Position numbers and translations under genes: made by a program
Shown here: positions 48,409 through 57,120 of the stretch, one piece after another
Numbering within the stretch: position 1 is the stretch's first letter
Layout: every line of letters begins with the position of its first letter
DNA from: Agrobacterium sp. a22-2
GTDB taxonomy: Bacteria; Pseudomonadota; Alphaproteobacteria; Rhizobiales; Rhizobiaceae
Direction of reading: 5' to 3'
DNA: 57,944 nt
NCBI RefSeq assembly: GCF_012276985.1
Contig: NZ_JAAXMM010000022.1
Location: forward strand, 1-57,944
The notes under the pieces: model-generated
Database searches by the model: none
Told to the model about the DNA's origin: nothing
The model's input: only the letters and a program-made list of their open reading frames with translations

Positions 48409-49782
48409 ATGCTGACACGACGCACCGCCCTCAAACTCCTGGCCGGCTCCGCCTTCGGGCTCACGGCCGCCGGACATCAGGTCTTGGCCGCACCGCCGGC
48501 CATCACCCCGGTCGACCTGCGCGGCGCGATCGACGCTGCCGAGGAAGGGCTGATCCCCGGCGCCAGCGATAACCAGAGCAAGCGCTTCCAGCAGATCCTC
48601 GACAAGGCGGCGCGGCGCGCCATGCCGGTCTATCTGCCGCCCGGCACCTATACCGTCTCGAATATAGAGCTGCCGGACGGCACGCGGCTGGTGGGCGCGG
48701 CCGGCGCATCGCGGCTGATCTATGGCGGCGACGGCCATCTGCTGCGGGCCGAAAACGCCACGCGAATCGAAATCTCCGACATCGCCATCGACGGCGCCAA
48801 TCGCTGGCTGGCCGATTATACCGAGGCACTGCTGTCGCTGCGCAGCATCGGTGATCTCTTTCTCGACAATTGCGAAATCCTCGGCAGCCGCAAGAATGCC
48901 GTGAAACTGGAACGCTGCGGCGGGCGGATCGAGCGCTGCCGCATTGCGGGCGCTGCCGATACGGCGATCTATGCCATTGAAAGTACGGGACTTTCCATTT
49001 CCGGCAACCGCATCGAGGATTGCGGCAATGGCGGCATCCTGGTGCATCGCTGGACCAAGGGGCCGGACAATTCGATGATCACCGGCAATCGCATCGCCCG
49101 CATCGGCGCCAGCGACGGCGGCACCGGCGAACACGGCAACGGCATCAACCTGTTTCGCGCCGACAATGCCATGGTGATCAACAACCATGTCTCCGACTGC
49201 GCCTTCTCGGCAATCCGCGCCAATTCCTCATCGAACGCGCAGATCTCCGGCAACCAGTGCCTGGCGTCCGGCGAAACGGCGATCTATGCGGAATTCTCCT
49301 TCGAGGGCGCCATCGTCTCCGGCAATGTGATCGACGGCGCCGCCAACGGCATCATCGTTTGCAATTTCAACGAGGGCGGACGCATGGCTGCCGTGACCGG
49401 CAATATCGTGCGCAACCTGTCGCTGACCGGGCCTTATGTGCATGACGGCGCCGGCTTCGGCTTCGGCATTGCCGTGGAAGCCGACACGGTGGTCTCGGAC
49501 AATGTCATCGAGAATGCCCCGAAATGGGGCATGATGCTGGGCTGGGGTCCCTATCTGCGCAATGTGATCGCCAGCGGCAACGTGATCCGCACCGCCCCGA
49601 TCGGCCTCTATGTGACGGTGGTCGAAGAGTCCGGCTCGGCGCTGATCACCGGCAACCTGTTCGACGACACGCCGAACGGCGCGATCATCGGCTACCGCTG
49701 GAACGACAAGGCGACCGGCGAGCTGCTGGACGATGCCGGCGACTACGCCCATCTGACGATCAGCGGCAACAGGGTGGTGTGA
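48409..49782 (+). CDS. TIGR03808-type Tat-exported beta-helix repeat protein
   Basis: 457 residues from ATG 48409 (AAGGA upstream). Tat signal MLTRRTALKLLAGSAFGL with hydrophobic core and AxA-like end. The rest is a right-handed parallel beta-helix of repeats such as ISGNRIEDCGNGGILVHRW, VSDNVIENAPKWGMMLGW and ITGNLFDDTPNGAIIGYR. This resembles TIGR03808 (twin-arginine repeat) proteins. Pectate-lyase-like folds often bind polysaccharide, but no catalytic triad was identified. Single gene; exported folded. Confidence 0.9.
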   Translation: MLTRRTALKLLAGSAFGLTAAGHQVLAAPPAITPVDLRGAIDAAEEGLIPGASDNQSKRFQQILDKAARRAMPVYLPPGTYTVSNIELPDGTRLVGAAGASRLIYGGDGHLLRAENATRIEISDIAIDGANRWLADYTEALLSLRSIGDLFLDNCEILGSRKNAVKLERCGGRIERCRIAGAADTAIYAIESTGLSISGNRIEDCGNGGILVHRWTKGPDNSMITGNRIARIGASDGGTGEHGNGINLFRADNAMVINNHVSDCAFSAIRANSSSNAQISGNQCLASGETAIYAEFSFEGAIVSGNVIDGAANGIIVCNFNEGGRMAAVTGNIVRNLSLTGPYVHDGAGFGFGIAVEADTVVSDNVIENAPKWGMMLGWGPYLRNVIASGNVIRTAPIGLYVTVVEESGSALITGNLFDDTPNGAIIGYRWNDKATGELLDDAGDYAHLTISGNRVV

Positions 49783-49877
49783 GAGCGGTCACGCCGGGAT
49801 GGAGAACAACCTCGGCGCAGCCGTTTGACGTCGGTGAGACAGCGGCGTATCCTGTATTACAAATGGAGGGAAATACC

Positions 49878-50141
49878 GTGTCGAAACAACATGAGTTATC
49901 CAATCCGATTGCCCTGCGCCTACCGTCCGATGTGCTGGCCGAGATCGAACAGATCGCTGAGGTCTGCGAGCGCTCGCGAAGCTGGGTGATGGTGCGCGCG
50001 CTCAAATCCTATCTGGCCGGCGAAGGCCGCGAGATCCTTGACCTCGCCAGGGCCCGCGACGACGTTGAGGCCGGCCGCGCCTTCGATCTGGACGACGTCA
50101 TCGAAGAGGTCGAGACGATCGTAAAAGGCACGGCCGCTTGA
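49878..50141 (+). CDS. RHH (CopG/ParD-like) antitoxin
   Basis: 87 residues from GTG 49878, 7 nt after GGAGGG (an ATG at 49863 overlaps that site). The ribbon-helix-helix runs NPIALRLPSDVLAEIEQIAE, then ERSRSWVMVRALKSYLAGEG. The C-terminal half (ARARDDVEAGRAFDLDDVIE) is the toxin-embracing region. Its stop codon overlaps the TTG start of the ParE-like gene by 4 nt. The antitoxin is intact while its toxin is broken. Confidence 0.9.
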   Translation: MSKQHELSNPIALRLPSDVLAEIEQIAEVCERSRSWVMVRALKSYLAGEGREILDLARARDDVEAGRAFDLDDVIEEVETIVKGTAA

Positions 50142-50476
50142 GGGTCCGGCTGTCGCCATAGGCCCGCGACTATGTCCTGTCGGAGGCAGCCTATCTCAAG
50201 GAGCGCAGCCCGCCCGCCGCGCAGCATTTCAGCGACGGGCTGAAAAGGCTCAAGCACAACCTGGCCCGCTTTCCGCAGATGGGGCAAACGACAGAAGAGA
50301 TGCCCGTCCCGAATGTGCTTCGCTTCGTGATGGGCGCCTATCTGGTCGACTACCAGATCAACAGCACCGAAATCATCATTCTGGCTATCCGCCACGGCCA
50401 ACAGCGTCCACCCGGAACACCGCTCGATGACGATCGGGATTACGAGATTGATAGTGGTGCCGACCCTGACGAATAG
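50138..50476 (+). pseudogene. RelE/ParE family toxin with an amber codon at position 8
   Basis: Reading from TTG 50138 gives LRVRLSP, then TAG at 50159-50161, then ARDYVLSEAAYLKERS and the ParE-like LRFVMGAYLVDYQINSTE plus IIILAIRHGQQRPP in the same frame to the stop at 50476. ParE toxins have Gln at the stop position (SPQARDY), so a C-to-T change (CAG to TAG) is the likely lesion. The remaining frame is clean. The next in-frame ATG is at 50279, which would remove the N-terminal helices. Hence inactive unless suppressed; sequencing error is not excluded. Confidence 0.85.
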
Positions 50477-50491
50477 CCGGGAATGTCGTCA

Positions 50492-51049
50492 CTAGCCGCC
50501 AGCCTCCGCGGCCCCCGCCTCCGCCCGGCCACGGATCAGGGCGAGGGCGTCGGCGGGCGGGCGGCGTTCGATGCGGCGGTAGGTTGAGCAATCCTGGGTG
50601 CGCGACAGCAGGCGCTGGTTGACCATTTCACGGCGCAGCAGCACATGATCGCCGAAGCGGTTCAGGCTCTTCAGCAGCGCATTGACCTGCCGCTCGGCCA
50701 GATCGACCTCGGCCGGCATCCGGCTCCACAGCTTCCACAAGCAGAGTTGCTGCTGCACGGTCCTTGCCGGCCAGCGCAGCAGCACGCCATCGCTATCGAA
50801 ACAGCGGGCCGCCGCTTCGACGCGGCGGTAATCGACCGGCTCGCTTACGGACGGTTCTGCCGCCAGCCGTTCGTGGGCCGCCTGAGAGGCCCGCATATGC
50901 TGGTAATTGCGGAAGCCGGCGGCCCTGGCCAGGATATTCAGGAGTTCGACATGGCCGGGCTTGTCCGTGCGGCCGTCCAGTTCGCGTTTCAACTGGCGGG
51001 CCAGCACCGAAATATCGGGCGCCTGATAGGGTTGGGGATGTCTCGACAT
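50492..51049 (-). CDS. DUF2087 domain protein
   Basis: 185 residues. The N-terminal part (LARQLKRELDGRTDKPGHVE, NILARAAGFRNYQHMRASQ) is a helical module found in glyoxalase-superfamily-associated proteins. The C-terminal DUF2087 motif is VDLAERQVNALLKSLNRFGD then HVLLRREMVNQRLLSRTQDC and STYRRIERRPP. DUF2087 looks like a small winged helix, so DNA binding is possible. Convergent with the ParE relic (15-bp gap). The 51050-51372 gap has no gene. Confidence 0.85.
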   Translation of the reverse strand: MSRHPQPYQAPDISVLARQLKRELDGRTDKPGHVELLNILARAAGFRNYQHMRASQAAHERLAAEPSVSEPVDYRRVEAAARCFDSDGVLLRWPARTVQQQLCLWKLWSRMPAEVDLAERQVNALLKSLNRFGDHVLLRREMVNQRLLSRTQDCSTYRRIERRPPADALALIRGRAEAGAAEAGG

Positions 51050-51372
51050 CGTCTTTTCCTCGATATCGTGCCGTCAGAACCTGAGATTGCCGGTGGTCAC
51101 CGTCTTTTCGACACGGCACGGGAAAAGTGTCTGTCTGGTATCATCGTTATGCAGGTTTAGCTCCCCTTCAAGGGGCGGTGACGCCTGGGTGTTTCTGCAG
51201 ACCCTATCCCGCTCATACGTCCACCCGCCGATCCTGTCAACATCGCCTCCCGTCAACATTGCCGCGGCGCAGCCGATCACAACAATTCATGGCCGCATCA
51301 CCCCTTCGCCGCTTCCCAACGGCGATGCCGGCGGATAGTTTCCGCCCCGACCCACACTGGAGGAAGACAGAC

Positions 51373-52032
51373 ATGCTGAAGATCTACGGCGTCCACAGAT
51401 CCCGCGCGACGCGCGTCTACTGGCTGGCCGGCGAACTGGGGCTCACATACGAGAAGATCCCGGTGCTGCAGGCCTATAAGCTGGCTGATCCGATGGCCGC
51501 CGATGCGCCGCTCAACACCCGTACACCGGCGTTTCTGGCCATCAACCCGATGGGCGCCATCCCGTCGATCGACGATGACGGGCTCAAGCTGCACGAATCG
51601 CTGGCGATTACCCTTTACCTTGCCAAGAAGCATGGCGGGCCGCTTGCGCCGCAGAACCTGGCCGAAGATGCGCAGATGGTGCAGTGGTCGCTGTTTGCCG
51701 CCACGGAAATCGAAAGCAATGCGCTGAAGATCTCGCAGCTCAATGCCGAGGGGCGACTCTCGACGGAGGCCGGCGCGCAGGAGGCGCAAGCCCATGCGCG
51801 GCTGTTGAAGCGGCCGTTCGGCGTGCTGGAAAAGCACTTTTCCGACCATGCCTATGCGGTGGCTGAGCGTTTTACCGTCGGCGACATCAATCTGGCCGAA
51901 GTGGTGCGCTACGCGCAGCCACTGACCTCGCTGATGGACGCCCATCCGCATGTCCGCGACTGGCTGGTCCGCTGCCAGGCCCGGCCGGCCTTCAAGGCCA
52001 TGTGGCAGGCCCGCCTCGACGAGAAGGAATGA
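51373..52032 (+). CDS. Glutathione S-transferase family protein
   Basis: 219 residues from ATG 51373 (GGAGGAAG upstream). N-terminal thioredoxin fold: MLKIYGVHRSRATRVYWLAG, INPMGAIPSIDDDGLKLHES (cis-Pro and the GSH-contact Ser), then helical C-domain with FTVGDINLAEVVRYAQPL. No Cys at the N-terminal catalytic position; Arg/Ser there suggest the bacterial GstB-like class. Probable detoxification role; substrate unknown. Monocistronic. Confidence 0.92.
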   Translation: MLKIYGVHRSRATRVYWLAGELGLTYEKIPVLQAYKLADPMAADAPLNTRTPAFLAINPMGAIPSIDDDGLKLHESLAITLYLAKKHGGPLAPQNLAEDAQMVQWSLFAATEIESNALKISQLNAEGRLSTEAGAQEAQAHARLLKRPFGVLEKHFSDHAYAVAERFTVGDINLAEVVRYAQPLTSLMDAHPHVRDWLVRCQARPAFKAMWQARLDEKE

Positions 52033-52063
52033 CGGCTTTCCAGGGTGACGATCCCGGCGGCGG

Positions 52064-52279
52064 TCAGCGCAGCCGGGTGATCTTGTAGTCGCCCTTGCGG
52101 ATGTGCAGATGGTAATAGGTGCCGGGCGACTCTGACGCGACCAGCGTCTCGTAGACATGGGCCGGCACATCGATGATCTCGTAAAGACCACCCTTGCGCG
52201 TCTCGATCTCCAGCCGTCCGGACTCCGCGTCGTAATCGACGGCGGCGATTTCCCGCGACGTCAGGAGAACCCTGCTCAT
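52064..52279 (-). CDS. KTSC domain protein
   Basis: 71 residues from ATG 52279. The KTSC fold is seen in AAVDYDAESGRLEIETRKGG and YEIIDVPAHVYETLVASESP, followed by GTYYHLHIRKGDYKITRL. KTSC domains often join RNA- or DNA-related proteins and may bind peptides. The ribosome site GAGG occurs twice because a 13-bp unit is duplicated directly before the ATG (52280-52305). Function unknown. Confidence 0.85.
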   Translation of the reverse strand: MSRVLLTSREIAAVDYDAESGRLEIETRKGGLYEIIDVPAHVYETLVASESPGTYYHLHIRKGDYKITRLR

Positions 52280-52305
52280 GGAAACCTCATTGGGAAACCT
52301 CATTG
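52280..52305 (-). repeat. 13-bp tandem duplication carrying the KTSC ribosome site
   Basis: GGAAACCTCATTG is repeated exactly at 52280-52292 and 52293-52305. On the minus strand each copy holds GAGG; the copy next to the ATG is 5 nt away, the other 18 nt. A simple slippage product with possible effect on expression. Confidence 0.9.
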
Positions 52306-52375
52306 GGCGGCACATCCGTCATCTGGAACACCATTTTCCGGCAATGGGGAAATTGTGCACCGCAATATGGATTTG

Positions 52376-53155
52376 TCAACCGAAGCGTGCGCGGCCGGGA
52401 CGTTTCAGGCCGGGGTGGCCGAGCTGCAGGGCAAGTGCCGCGGCGAGGATGGCCACCAGGCAGGCCGCACCGGAAAAGGCCGGCAGGGTGCCCCAGAGTG
52501 ACCCGACAAGACCGAGTTTCAGCTGGACCTGCCGCACCACCATGCCGGAGAGCTGAGAACCGCTGAGCCAAGCGGTACTGCCGGCCAGAGACTCGATGGC
52601 GGCCAGCGACACAAGCGTCGCCTGGCCGGCCGCAAGGGCGGCGAGGAGTTTCAGGCCTTGCGCGACGCGGCCGTCCGGCGGGCGGCATTCCTCCAGTGGA
52701 AAACACAGATAGGCGATCGCCCCGGCCAGGAGCAGCACCGAAGGGGGTGCTGCAGCCGCAATGACCTCGAGCGTCAGGCGGCCGGCCCAGATATCGCGAA
52801 ACAGCAGGAAAAACGGCGCCGAGGCCAGAAGCCAGACGGCAAAGGCCAGCGCCCAGAGCAGATTGACCTTAAGATAGGCGATGCGGGCCACCGTGGCGGC
52901 CAGCACGACGGCGGCGACCGCCAGAAAGCCGGTCGGCTTCAGACCGCCGCCCATATGCGCCGCCATGGACCCGCAGCGGCCGACGGTGCCGCTGCAGCCG
53001 GAGATCTGCATCAGCCCCCAGGTGACGTAATCGAAATAGACGGCGAAAAACAGGAAGGTCGCGGTGCTCATCAGCATCCACCAGAGATATCGACCTGCAA
53101 ACATCCGCGCCCTCATGGCCGTCGAAACCGATTGGCCGATCCTAGCGCGACTCAT
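52376..53155 (-). CDS. Hypothetical membrane protein with about five helices
   Basis: 259 residues from ATG 53155; other starts (53113, 53104) are possible and no clear ribosome site settles it. Helices include LWWMLMSTATFLFFAVYFDY, KPTGFLAVAAVVLAATVARI, LLWALAFAVWLLASAPFFLL, and a C-terminal AACLVAILAAALALQLG. Between helices 1 and 2, a loop with two Cys (ISGCSGTVGRCGSM) may form a disulfide. Unrecognised family. Single gene. Confidence 0.6.
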   Translation of the reverse strand: MSRARIGQSVSTAMRARMFAGRYLWWMLMSTATFLFFAVYFDYVTWGLMQISGCSGTVGRCGSMAAHMGGGLKPTGFLAVAAVVLAATVARIAYLKVNLLWALAFAVWLLASAPFFLLFRDIWAGRLTLEVIAAAAPPSVLLLAGAIAYLCFPLEECRPPDGRVAQGLKLLAALAAGQATLVSLAAIESLAGSTAWLSGSQLSGMVVRQVQLKLGLVGSLWGTLPAFSGAACLVAILAAALALQLGHPGLKRPGRARFG

Positions 53156-53350
53156 GGCAAATGCACGGAGAGAGCGCCGGACTGGTTGACGGCATATTAG
53201 AATTTGCGGAATCTTGAGCCGCCTGTGCCGCTTCGGCACATTTACCGATGTTTAACGGCTTGGCGCCGCCGCCTGCCACCCGACGCCATGGCAGGCCTTG
53301 CCTTGGAGCGGCCAATCGGGCGATGCTGCGGCACCGCGGAGGAGACCTTG

Positions 53351-53794
53351 ATGCGCCCCTTTCACCTTGCCTTTGCCGTCACCGATCTCGAGGCCACCCG
53401 GCATTTCTACGGGACGGTACTCGGCTGCCCGATCGGCCGGGAGAGCCCCGGCCAATGGATCGACTTCGACCTTTACGGCCACCAGATGTCGGCCCATCTG
53501 CGCCCCGATCTGCCGCGCGACCCGTCGAGCGGATCGGCCGGCGCCCCTTCAAGCGGCACCGTCGACGGCGACACCGTGCCGATCCCGCATTTCGGCGTGA
53601 TCCTGCAGATGGACGATTTCCTGGCGCTCGCCAAACGGCTGGAAGCCGACCCCGCCACCCGCTGGGGCCTGAAGCCGAAACTGCGCTTTGAAGGCCAATC
53701 CGGCGAACAACGCACCCTCTTCGTCTTCGATCCCTCCGGCAACGCGCTGGAATTCAAGGCCTTTGCCGATGATATGGGGATATTTGCTGTGTGA
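53351..53794 (+). CDS. VOC family dioxygenase/glyoxalase-like protein
   Basis: 147 residues from ATG 53351 (GGAGGAGA upstream; the TTG at 53204 is unsupported). VOC fold: FHLAFAVTDLEATRHFYGTV with metal His4-type residue, LYGHQMSAHL, then IPHFGVILQMDDFLALAKRL and TLFVFDPSGNALEFKAF with the C-terminal Glu. H-H-E pattern is consistent with a metal site. Substrate unknown. Convergent with the LysR gene. Confidence 0.9.
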   Translation: MRPFHLAFAVTDLEATRHFYGTVLGCPIGRESPGQWIDFDLYGHQMSAHLRPDLPRDPSSGSAGAPSSGTVDGDTVPIPHFGVILQMDDFLALAKRLEADPATRWGLKPKLRFEGQSGEQRTLFVFDPSGNALEFKAFADDMGIFAV

Positions 53795-53861
53795 GGGCGG
53801 CGGGAGATGCCGAAGGCCGACTGGTTTTGGCTTAAGCGCGCTCTTTTGAGCCGACACGCAA

Positions 53862-54758
53862 TCAGGAAGCCATCTGCGCGCGTAGGAGGGGACCGATCCA
53901 GTCGAGGAAGCACCGTACCTTCAGAGGCAGGGGATCGGCTGGAGCATGAATAATGTTCACGGGCAGCGGTTCGGGCGCGAACGCCGTCAGCAATTCCTGC
54001 AGAGCGCCGGAGCGCAAGTGGTCGGAGATCTGGTAAGACAGGACGCGGATGATGCCGATACCGGCCAATGCAGCCTGAATGGCAGCCTCGGTCGTGTTGA
54101 CCGCGAGTTTGGGTCGCGGTTCGATGGTGAAGGCCGCGCCGTCTTTGCGATAGCGCCATTCCGGCGCGGTCGCGAAGCCCTGGAAGCTTATGCCGTCATG
54201 CCGGACGAGGTCTTCCGGCTGACGTGGCACTCCTTGACGGGCGAGATAGTCGGGGCTCGCGCAGATCACCCGGCGGACGGCGCCTACCCGCGTGGCAATC
54301 AGCGCGCTGTCCGCCAAGTGCCCGATCCGGAGAGCCACATCGACGTGCTCATCCGCCAGACTTAACTGCCGATCGTTCAGGGTCAGGCGCAGGTTGATAT
54401 CGGGTTGTTCCTTCAGGAATTCCAGCGCAATTGGCAGCAAATAGCGCTCGCCGAATGCAATCGGTGCGGTCACGTGCAGCCCGCCACGCAGCGCGCCATA
54501 ATCGCCGCTGGCCTGCCGCTCCGCCGTGTCCAGCTCCTCAAGAATACGACGTGACGCGGCGACGAAGGCGCGCCCCTCCTCCGTCAAGGCGAGGCCGCGG
54601 CGGCCGCGCAGCACCAAGCGCACCCCAAGGTGCTTTTCGAGATCTGCCACCTTGCGGCTGACCGTAGCAAGCGGCGCGTGCAATCGCCGGGCCCCGGCCG
54701 AGAGGCTGCCGGCATCGATCACCGCAAGCAGAACCGACATCGCTTCAAAACGATCCAT
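53862..54758 (-). CDS. LysR family transcriptional regulator
   Basis: 298 residues from ATG 54758 (GGAAGGATC upstream). HTH: FEAMSVLLAVIDAGSLSAGA, LHAPLATVSRKVADLEKHLG, then a co-inducer-binding domain with GGLHVTAPIAFGERYLLPIA and EPLPVNIIHAPADPLPLKVR. Overall resembles the CrgA/AaeR-like LysR group. The divergent MBL-PNPOx pair is its likely target; the 135-bp gap between them holds both promoters and dyad-like GATA words (54800-54830). Confidence 0.93.
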   Translation of the reverse strand: MDRFEAMSVLLAVIDAGSLSAGARRLHAPLATVSRKVADLEKHLGVRLVLRGRRGLALTEEGRAFVAASRRILEELDTAERQASGDYGALRGGLHVTAPIAFGERYLLPIALEFLKEQPDINLRLTLNDRQLSLADEHVDVALRIGHLADSALIATRVGAVRRVICASPDYLARQGVPRQPEDLVRHDGISFQGFATAPEWRYRKDGAAFTIEPRPKLAVNTTEAAIQAALAGIGIIRVLSYQISDHLRSGALQELLTAFAPEPLPVNIIHAPADPLPLKVRCFLDWIGPLLRAQMAS

Positions 54759-54893
54759 GTGATCCTTCCAGACATTGAGAGGAAACTTCTCAAAATGGCA
54801 GGATACCCCATCAGTTTTGGATATCATAGCTTTCTTGTCGTCCAGGGGACGCAGGCTGGTTCCCCATATTGTCAATGATCCGGAGGAAGAGTC

Positions 54894-55865
54894 ATGCCTC
54901 AACTTTCACGTCGTGCCTTTGCCAGTGCCCTTCCTCTAAGCCTCCTCGGCGGAGGACTGATCGGTGGCGCGCCCGCCCTTGCCGCGACGCAGGATACCGC
55001 CAGGACGCCGGTCAGCGTGACGCCACTAGCGCAGATCCGCCTCGGTCGCTTCACGGTCACGGCGCTGACAGACGGCTATGCCGATATGCCCTATGACTAT
55101 TTTCCAGGACGCTCCGCGGCCGAGGTCGAGCAAGCGGCAATCGCGCAGTTCACTGCCCGGCCGAGTGGGGTGCGCTTCCTCTTCAACCAGTATCTCGTCG
55201 AGGATGGCGAGCGCCGGATCCTGATCGATGCCGGTGCGGCAGGCTCGATCGGGCAGACCGGACAATTGCCGCAGGCGCTTGGTGCGCTCGGCCTGCAGCA
55301 GGACCAGATCGACGCGGTCATCGTGACGCATATGCACCAGGACCACATGGGCGGCCTGATTCTCGGAGGCAAGAACAACTACCCCAAGGCGGAGCTGTAC
55401 ATCGATCGTCGCGACGTTACCCATTGGACCGATCCAGCCAAGCGCAGCGGCGCGCCCGATTATCTGCAGACCAGCTTCAAGATGGCCGAGGAGGTTGTTC
55501 GCCTCTATCCGAAACTCCAGGCGATCGACGGCGAGCGCGACATTATGCGGGGCGTCTCGATTGTCGACCTTACCGGCCATACGCCCGGCCATATCGGCGT
55601 GCGGGTCGAAGATGACGGCAAGAGCCTCATCATGGTTTCGGACATGATCTTTCCGGTCGTGCATCCCGGTGCAACCGATGTGTCCTTCCTGTTCGAACAG
55701 GATCCTGCAGCGGCCAAAGCAATGCGCGACCGCTTTTTTCCGCGCGCCGCCGCAGAAGGCGCGCTCATCGCCGCCACGCATATGCCCTTCCCGGGGCTTG
55801 GCCGGGTGGTCGCCGACCGCGGGCAGATACGCTGGCAAGTGGCGGACTGGGCCTTGCAGAACTGA
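54894..55865 (+). CDS. Exported MBL-fold metallo-hydrolase
   Basis: 323 residues. N-terminal Tat-like signal LSRRAFASALPLSLLGGGL ending ALAA. The metallo-beta-lactamase core has the metal motif THMHQDHMGG (HxHxDH), DLTGHTPGHIGVRV with the third His, MVSDMIFPVV with Asp, and a final ATHMPFPGLG His. It resembles lactonase/hydrolase enzymes of the MBL superfamily. Periplasmic hydrolysis is inferred. Followed by a PNPOx gene 33 nt on; both lie divergent to a LysR gene. Confidence 0.92.
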   Translation: MPQLSRRAFASALPLSLLGGGLIGGAPALAATQDTARTPVSVTPLAQIRLGRFTVTALTDGYADMPYDYFPGRSAAEVEQAAIAQFTARPSGVRFLFNQYLVEDGERRILIDAGAAGSIGQTGQLPQALGALGLQQDQIDAVIVTHMHQDHMGGLILGGKNNYPKAELYIDRRDVTHWTDPAKRSGAPDYLQTSFKMAEEVVRLYPKLQAIDGERDIMRGVSIVDLTGHTPGHIGVRVEDDGKSLIMVSDMIFPVVHPGATDVSFLFEQDPAAAKAMRDRFFPRAAAEGALIAATHMPFPGLGRVVADRGQIRWQVADWALQN

Positions 55866-55898
55866 TGTCCGCTCTGGCGGTCACAAGGGGAAGACGAC

Positions 55899-56468
<570 letters not shown>

Positions 56469-56590
56469 TCCCGCACAACGCCGCCTCCCTCGAGGAGACG
56501 GCAGCGCATCGCGCCGGATGAAGGGGGGAGCCACCGCGCACTTGGCCCCTCATCGCCTCGCAATCGCTCGGCACGTCTCGCCGCCGGAGC

Positions 56591-56628
56591 AAAACGGGAG
56601 GCCCGCAACACCGGGTCGCAAACCTCCC
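56591..56628 (-). terminator. Likely terminator of the DUF4406 gene
   Basis: On the minus strand GGGAGG pairs with CCTCCC, enclosing a second partly paired GACCCGG...CGGGCC stem, followed by GTTTTG. It starts 8 nt beyond the stop codon at 56636. The T run is short. Confidence 0.55.
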
Positions 56629-56635
56629 CTGCCCT

Positions 56636-56992
56636 TTAGGCGCAGCCCGGCACGTCCTCGAGGCGGTGCCAGACCGGAAGGCCGCGTTCGGTGGCGATGC
56701 GGACGTCGTTGTCGGCGCCCTTGGAGGCGCCGGGCAGGCGCAGCACGCCTTCGCACAATTGCAGCAGCCGGCCTGCGACGGGGTGGAAGATCGCCTCGTA
56801 GAGATCGTCGCCGATCATCTTTCCGCCCGCCGCATGCCAGATCGGCAGCGCCACCCATTCGCCGATCATCGGCACATGGCCGGCCTGAAACAGCGCGTGC
56901 GACGGCGCTTCGAGAACCTTCAGATTGGCCGCCATTTTCTGCGGGTCGTCGCCCGTTCCGGACCGGTAGGGGCCAGCAATCAGGATCAGCAT
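56636..56992 (-). CDS. DUF4406 / nucleoside deoxyribosyltransferase-like protein
   Basis: 118 residues from ATG 56992, 6 nt after AAGGAG. LILIAGPYRSGTGDDPQKMA is the P-loop-like start of the nucleoside 2-deoxyribosyltransferase fold, followed by GHVPMIGEWVALPIWHAAGG and LLQLCEGVLRLPGASKGADN. Members hydrolyse or transfer nucleoside bases; DUF4406 proteins are mostly untested. Divergent from the DeoR regulator, which could control it given the family's sugar/nucleoside theme. Confidence 0.82.
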   Translation of the reverse strand: MLILIAGPYRSGTGDDPQKMAANLKVLEAPSHALFQAGHVPMIGEWVALPIWHAAGGKMIGDDLYEAIFHPVAGRLLQLCEGVLRLPGASKGADNDVRIATERGLPVWHRLEDVPGCA

Positions 56993-57120
56993 TCTCATCT
57001 CCTTGGTGTTTTTCTCCCGCCTCATGCGGGAATTTGCACGATAATGCGTGATTCTTCTTGATTGTCGAGTCACTCTGATAGTATTCGTGGTTTATCGTCA
57101 ATTTTCGTGCAGGAACAGGC

